Assembly (NCBI GenBank): GCA_019096065.1
Contig: JAGUCH010000002.1
Location: forward strand, 7,824,501-7,888,500
From: Paracyclopina nana
Taxonomy: Eukaryota; Arthropoda; Copepoda; Cyclopoida; Cyclopettidae
Direction: 5' to 3'
DNA length: 64,000 nt
Positions 38,401 to 44,400 of the stretch are shown piece after piece. Numbering within the stretch: position 1 is the first letter of the stretch; each line of letters starts with the position of its first letter. The notes under the pieces were generated by a model. That model ran no database searches and was not told the origin of the DNA. It was given only the letters and a program-made list of their open reading frames with translations. Both the position numbers and the translations under genes were made by a program.

Positions 38401-41400
38401 AATAATCGAGCTGTACTCGGACCCAACAAAGGGTATTCTGGCAGACTCCGCGGCGTACGGCCCTCAAATGACGGGAGACCCGAGGACGAGGGAGGAGAAA
38501 GCCCAATGCTGCGCCGCTGCTTTAAGGGCAGATTCGTTGAGGATGGCAGCGTTGGCGTCTGGATGTCTCCCCTCGGACACGCTGGCCATGTGGCACCCGA
38601 ACCTGAGGCCCGAGTACTTAAAGTACCAGATGTCGGTGGAGGAGGAGGGCGACCTGGGGTTCAGGGCCCTGGACACGGAGGCCATGGCCGCCGCCGCTCA
38701 AGCCTCACAGAAGTATGTAGTCTTCCTGGATTGCTTGGGCCGCAAACTCATGATGGATGCCGCCACCCCGGGGCCTGCGTCGCAGGTGCTCCACTCCGCG
38801 CCCTCTGCCATAGAGCAGATAATGGCCTTTTTAGGCCACTCGGATCGAATGCCGATTGGATCCTTGGAATGGGTTCGCAACTTCTGGTCGGCCATCTCAC
38901 GCAACCCCTCTCTGCTAGCCGCAACCTGTCCTCCAAGCGGACCTCAGCCCCTCGTCCAGGACCAAGGACCTTCGCTGCCCACCTACCAGGTCAGGCCACC
39001 CGCACCCACAACGGCTCCGCCCTCAGAGGCCGACGGCTACACCTGCCCCTACCTGGAATCGTGCATCACCGGCAAAGCTGCGACGCAGGCCTGCACATCG
39101 AAGACTTGCATCTTCCGCAGCCTCACAGTGAAGACCGGAGATGTTTTGCACGTGACAGCCGAAAGATGGGCTTATTACCCACTGGAAAGGGTCAAGGACT
39201 GGGCAAAGATGGAAACGGGACCCTATGACAACCGTAGGCGAGGCTTTCGAACGTTTGTCTTCTATGGAAAAAACCAAGAGTGGGCCGACACCAAAGAGCA
39301 GCTCCAGGATCTTGGATTCTTTGACTCCATCCGGGGAGCTGGCGTCGCCACATTGGGCACGCTGAACTGGACCAGGGAAGCCCTAAAAAGAAGAAATCTC
39401 CTGAATTCTAGGGGGGAACAACCCAAATCTTGCATGGCTGGCTATGTTCTCGGGGCGGCGAATGGAGTGGTGCTGGTGGACCAGTGTTTGTATTCAGGTA
39501 CCACGGCTGGATTTTTGGGGCACGAGATCCCGGAGGAAGTCGTGGCCATCCTCGAGTCTGAGACCACGTTTAAAGTGCAGTCTGGCATTCACGAAGAAGG
39601 TCGGTTCGAGGAAATGGGCGTAGGCTTAAAGAGCTATGTGGATGCCTCTCTCTTGGCTCTTACGCAGTTCCCGCAGCCAGGTGTGGAGCCAGGAAGAATG
39701 CAATGCAGCCCCACCTATGTGGCCACCCGCCTTGAATCGCCCTCCATCCCAATCATCGTGCACAAGGACAAGAGGGAAAAGAAGCACGCCATGGAAGGAG
39801 CTTCCGTGGTCAACAGGGCTTTCCACATCAACTTTACGGAGGCTGATTTCTCCTTGCCTTTCGACGAGTGGGAAGACAACATGAAGCTGCACACCTTCTG
39901 CACCATGTCATTGCCCTTTGCCTTGATGTGGACTGCCGCGTCGCGGGCCATGGACTTGGAGCTGTGCTCCCCCAAGGCTGACGCCCTGAGATACCTCAGG
40001 CTGTTGCTCTCTCGCCTAGTCAACATGCCAGGAGTGAACGGCATAGGCAAGACTTCCCTGCAACGCAGGCCCTGGAATCTCGTAGACATTCATGAGAAGG
40101 CCGAAGGCAGGGGAGGAGTCCCTTTGAGGGCCGAATGGGTCATGATGGACAGCTGCGCTGCCAACAGCGTCAAGCACCCTCTGCCTGCCAAGAAGCTTTT
40201 CCTCCAGGGCCTGAAGCTCTCGTATGACGCCTGCAACCTGGACAAAGACCTCGTTACCTTCTTGAGGGATTTTACGGGTGGGAGGCCTCTCACGTGGGGA
40301 ATGCTGCTGGACTACCACTTCCAGTTAGGCGCCCTCTCACCTCATGTGTGTGACCGCTGTGGCAGCCCCGATCACCTGGACAAAGATTGTAAGGAAGAAA
40401 ACTTGTTATGCCTCTACCCTTTGTGCCGGGCTACCTCCCACCTTCTCTTTGTGTGCCATCGTTTGTGGATCCGCTGTGAGAAATGCCAAATGTATGGGCA
40501 CATGGCTATTCATCACACAGATGAAGATTTCATCAGGGTCTATGAGAATTTCAGATTCTGCGCCTTATTCAATCGAAGGACGCTCTCCTTGCACGATTGC
40601 TCCATCTACATTTGCGAGTTTGAAGAGGAAGGCCTCGTCCTGAGCCTCCGTGATGAAGAGCAACTCAGAAAGGTGGAGATTCCTTTCACGATGTAAATGT
40701 TGTCGTAATAAATGTTACCTTAGCCGCGTCGCGGACTAACCGACCCTTAGAAGATTCTCTTCGCGTCGCGTTGAACTTTAGAAGTGCTTTCTTTGCCCCC
40801 ATTTCACTCCGTGTCGCACTTCTAGGGGGGAAGATGTTGCAGGTGATCGCTGCGCGGGCTCGATGGAAGCGCACTCCCTTGGGACGTCATCAGCTCAGCT
40901 CAGGATTGCTGCTGCTTTGCCTCCATTTTGCAATTCAGTTACTGTTACACCTCATACCATTGAACATATTCGATATTGATAATATAACATTGTATTTTAT
41001 TCTTGAACTCTCATTGCATTTTAATCATATGTATATAAGCTGCGGTGCAGCTAGCAATTTATAATCATGCATGGATGCGTTGCACCCCCTCTTTTAGCAG
41101 GAACTTCCAGTTGGACTAGAGTTTCTCGTAGCGTTGCTATCCGCATATAGAAACACAGGTGTTGTGGGTATCAGTGGTTACCCAGGAAGACTTGATTGCA
41201 ATAGCGTGAGAGGAAAATGTTTTAGGGAAGAGAAATCATTCTTTTTTTCTTCGTTGCTGCCACAACCAACGCCAAGTTGATGAGAAAGACGTTTTGAATT
41301 CCTCCCCTGTCTTAAGCAGACAATGGGACTGGAAAGACAGGAGAAAACTATTTCCCAATTAATGGGCGAGGAACGTCGGAGTTGTTCCTAAAAACTATCC

Positions 41401-44400
41401 CAGACCCGCCTTCATTACCCTCCATTTCAGCAAGATCGCTGAGCAGGGCCAAAAATGATAAATCCGACGTATTGGTTGCGGAGAGTTGGCGTACTAAAAT
41501 ATTGGCTGTCACTCGAAGAGCAGCTGACAGATAGAGCATTTTCTTGGACTGAAGGCTCTTTAATTAGCCTCGCTCGGTTGACTCCTCAAACTGGATATAG
41601 GGGGCAACCAGCGCACTGCAGTAGCGAAAATCGAGCATCCAGGTATTTGCACAGCCAATTTTCAGCTGCTTGCATTATGTTGCCACGGCCTTAAGCCTTT
41701 AGGGCGATCCCATATTCGAATTTTTAGTCAAGTTACCTTGCTAAAACAGCAACCTTACTTGATCAGTTAAGTTCTGCTTGTTCTAGCCAAGTTCGGTTCG
41801 TTTTAGCTATGTTCAGTTGACCGCTGAGCTGACTCGCCAAAGCATTTACATCAGCAGCAGGTGAGCAAAATTAGCTTTTCTCAATTGAGCAAGCTTCATT
41901 TTTTGTAAAAAAGTTCAGTTCGGCAACTGAACTTATAGCTTAGCAATCAAGCTAGTACTACATAAAATTAAGCTAAGTTAAGTACTACCTACATAAATAT
42001 ATGGGAACGGAACTGAACTAAACTTAACTTTTTACCTAACTTAACTTCACTAACAGGTCAATATGGGAACGCCCTTTTCCCAGAAAAACCGGCTGTTTAT
42101 CCCCTCAATTAAATGTGGGTTGGCTGTATTTGCTGTGCGCAGCGACAGCATCTACACAGATTGTGATGAAAATCTGCCAGATGAACAGTGACATTGAAGT
42201 TGCTCCTTCCCCCGAAAAAAGAGGCATCTAGAGTGTAGGAAAAGGAGTCGAGCTGACAAATGACCCTCGTAGTTCGTAATCGTTTCCACACACCGAAAGA
42301 GCCATCAAAGCTGAAGCTGTTGGCTTAGAGTAGTCATTCTTGAAGATGGCAATATATAGTATTTGCTCTTTACTTCGCTCCATCGTCGATGAGAAGAAGA
42401 CCTAAAAGAGAGCCTGGGATGTGTCATCTTATCAGTGAGAAACTGTGACAGACGTCATCTGATTTGGCTCATAAATGTGGGCTTTTTGTTCCAAGTCATG
42501 TCTAGGTTAGCTGGTTCTTTTGCTGTTGTTGATGTTTTATTAATATCGAAGAAGGGCTCTGTTGCAATTTCGCATATGACTACACGGGAAGTGCCTTGGA
42601 CATCTGAGACTCTATATGGCTGGAATTTCCAATGCAGTCAAATGGCTGAGCAGGCAAGAAATGCGAAGAATTTTTAATGCAGCTTCAGCTGGTAGGATCC
42701 TTTGCAGCTACAGTTGCGTGACGGGCCCGGTAAATTCCCGATAATTTGACCACAACCAACGCGAGAGTGACAATCATAGTATGTCGGTAACATGCGTTTT
42801 CCTGCTGAATCCACCTAATAAAGAGAGGCCTTCAATTTGTCCCTCTTCTGGTCTCTTATAGAGCAACTACAATTTTTCTTGGCTTTTTGCGAGCTAGATT
42901 TCCTAATAGCATTTTTCCCGCAATTCTCAGTAAGCGCAAGCGTCCGCTGATCCTAGTTGCTTTGGATTAAGGCCTACTTTATAGTATAGTATAGTAGAAG
43001 ACAATCTATATAGGAGGAAAGTGGCAATTTTTCACTACTCCTGCAGCAGCCCCTCTGAGGCGAATGAATGCCTGATAAAAATTCAGTGTTAAACTGCATC
43101 CCATTGATTGGGATATAAATGCGTCAGCATCGAAAATTAGAAAGCGAAATTCGAAGTTGCGGCAAGACCCGAGATGACTACGAGACACAGTGGTCCAAGG
43201 GGATCCTGGTGATGAATAGGCCCAAGAGCAACTTTTAGATAGCTGCATTATAGCCACTGCTGTAAACGCGAAGCACTGTTTTCACTTTATTAAAGTCCTT
43301 TCACGCGAGAGCATTGACAAGGCAATATCCGGTTTTTTGTGGCAAAAATCCCTCCGCGACGCGACGATGAGAGAATTTTGGGCGTTCCAGTTGAAAGTGG
43401 TTTTCATCTGTGAAATAACTGCAATTCTCTCAAATAACACGGCCTCTATATACCTCGGGGGGATTTCACAAGCCTGATTACATCTTTTAAAGAACGTCTT
43501 GTTGGGTCCCGTGAGATTTTAGCGCGCAGCAAAAAAATTATAGCACGGAATCCTGTGTCATGGCAGAGGAGAAAGCTGAAGCAGCAGCAGCTTTGTAAAA
43601 AAGCCAATTTCTGCAGCGAAAAGTTGGGTCAGCTAAAACGGCTCGCGTGTACGTCTGACCTCTCTGAAGGCCAATGGTGGCTATATAGGTCCGAAGGGAG
43701 CCGGGAAAGTTAATCATCTATTGCGAAAAAGAACGCGCAGTGCTTCTTATCAGTTAGTCTGACGACGAAGGGAAACAAGGCCTAGTATGTATAGAGGTAA
43801 AAGCAATGAATACGGCCCTAGGGGCTCGTATGAGACTAGGCCTCAAGGCTAAACATCATAAGGCTAAACGAATGTTTGCTTCCATTTTCAGCGTGAAAAC
43901 CACAGTGCACAACACAACCGTTGACAGCCACCTTTATTTGGCCTCTGCCTCTTCAGCTGACTCGGGGATCTACTCCTGCAATGTGGGGGACATGGCCTCG
44001 GCGAGACTTTCACTTCACATCCTCAATGGTGAGCAAAACTGCTAATGAAAATGGTTCATTTTGTTCCTCAGCACTAGTTAGCAGGTATATGCGCTAGCCT
44101 CCCGCTGCTGCCTTTTCACTGCAGTACTTGTTCCTCCCCTTTCATTTGACAAATTTGAACTATTAGCCTGCTGTTTTTAATGGGAGCTCCCATTTGTCAC
44201 TGTTTGCTTTTTTCCGGGGTTTATTTTTCATTCACTTAATTTTGCCTCGCTAATGCTATACTGCCTCTACGGACAACTCTGTTCATTCCACTACTATAGG
44301 AAGATAATGCACAGAGCTTGAGCTGTTTGATAAGAATGTGTGGCCCAATAGCCAGCAGCATTCTTCTTGTACCTCAAGATGGTCTTTTTTCCCTGAGAAA

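Larger units (their letters stand above)
29404..41155 (+). mobile_element. complete BEL/Pao LTR retrotransposon
   Basis: An 11,752 bp element inserted in dpr intron 4, in the sense orientation of dpr. Order: 5' LTR 29404-29724, primer-binding site 29727-29744, Gag-Pol ORF 29805-37634, ORF2 37850-40696, purine tract 40824-40834, 3' LTR 40835-41155. Flanking CAGGT duplications, LTRs that read as identical and unbroken ORFs all point to a recent insertion, possibly still mobile or polymorphic. Domain order protease-RT-RNase H-integrase with DUF1759/DUF1758/DUF5641-type modules is diagnostic of BEL/Pao. The 3' ORF is not envelope-like. The body is studded with palindromes around GCGTCGC/GCGACGC. 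Confidence 0.96.
25196..43891 (+). other. dpr intron 4 (hosts the retrotransposon)
   Basis: 18,696 bp from GTAATT at 25196 to CATTTTCAG ending at 43891. It separates codon fragments AG and C of one serine codon, so the split is phase 2 on both sides. It contains the repeat family at 26490-29080, the BEL/Pao element at 29404-41155 and a MITE at 41701-42075. Without the retrotransposon it would be about 6.9 kb. Confidence 0.8.

Noticed and set aside
38506-39228. 240-codon frame overlapping retrotransposon ORF2
   Set aside because: It is a shifted-frame reading of GC-rich ORF2 with Gly/Arg-rich, low-complexity product and no independent start context.
37850-40696. ORF2 as an env gene
   Set aside because: It has no signal peptide, no transmembrane segment and no furin-type or fusion-like region; it ends in zinc knuckles.
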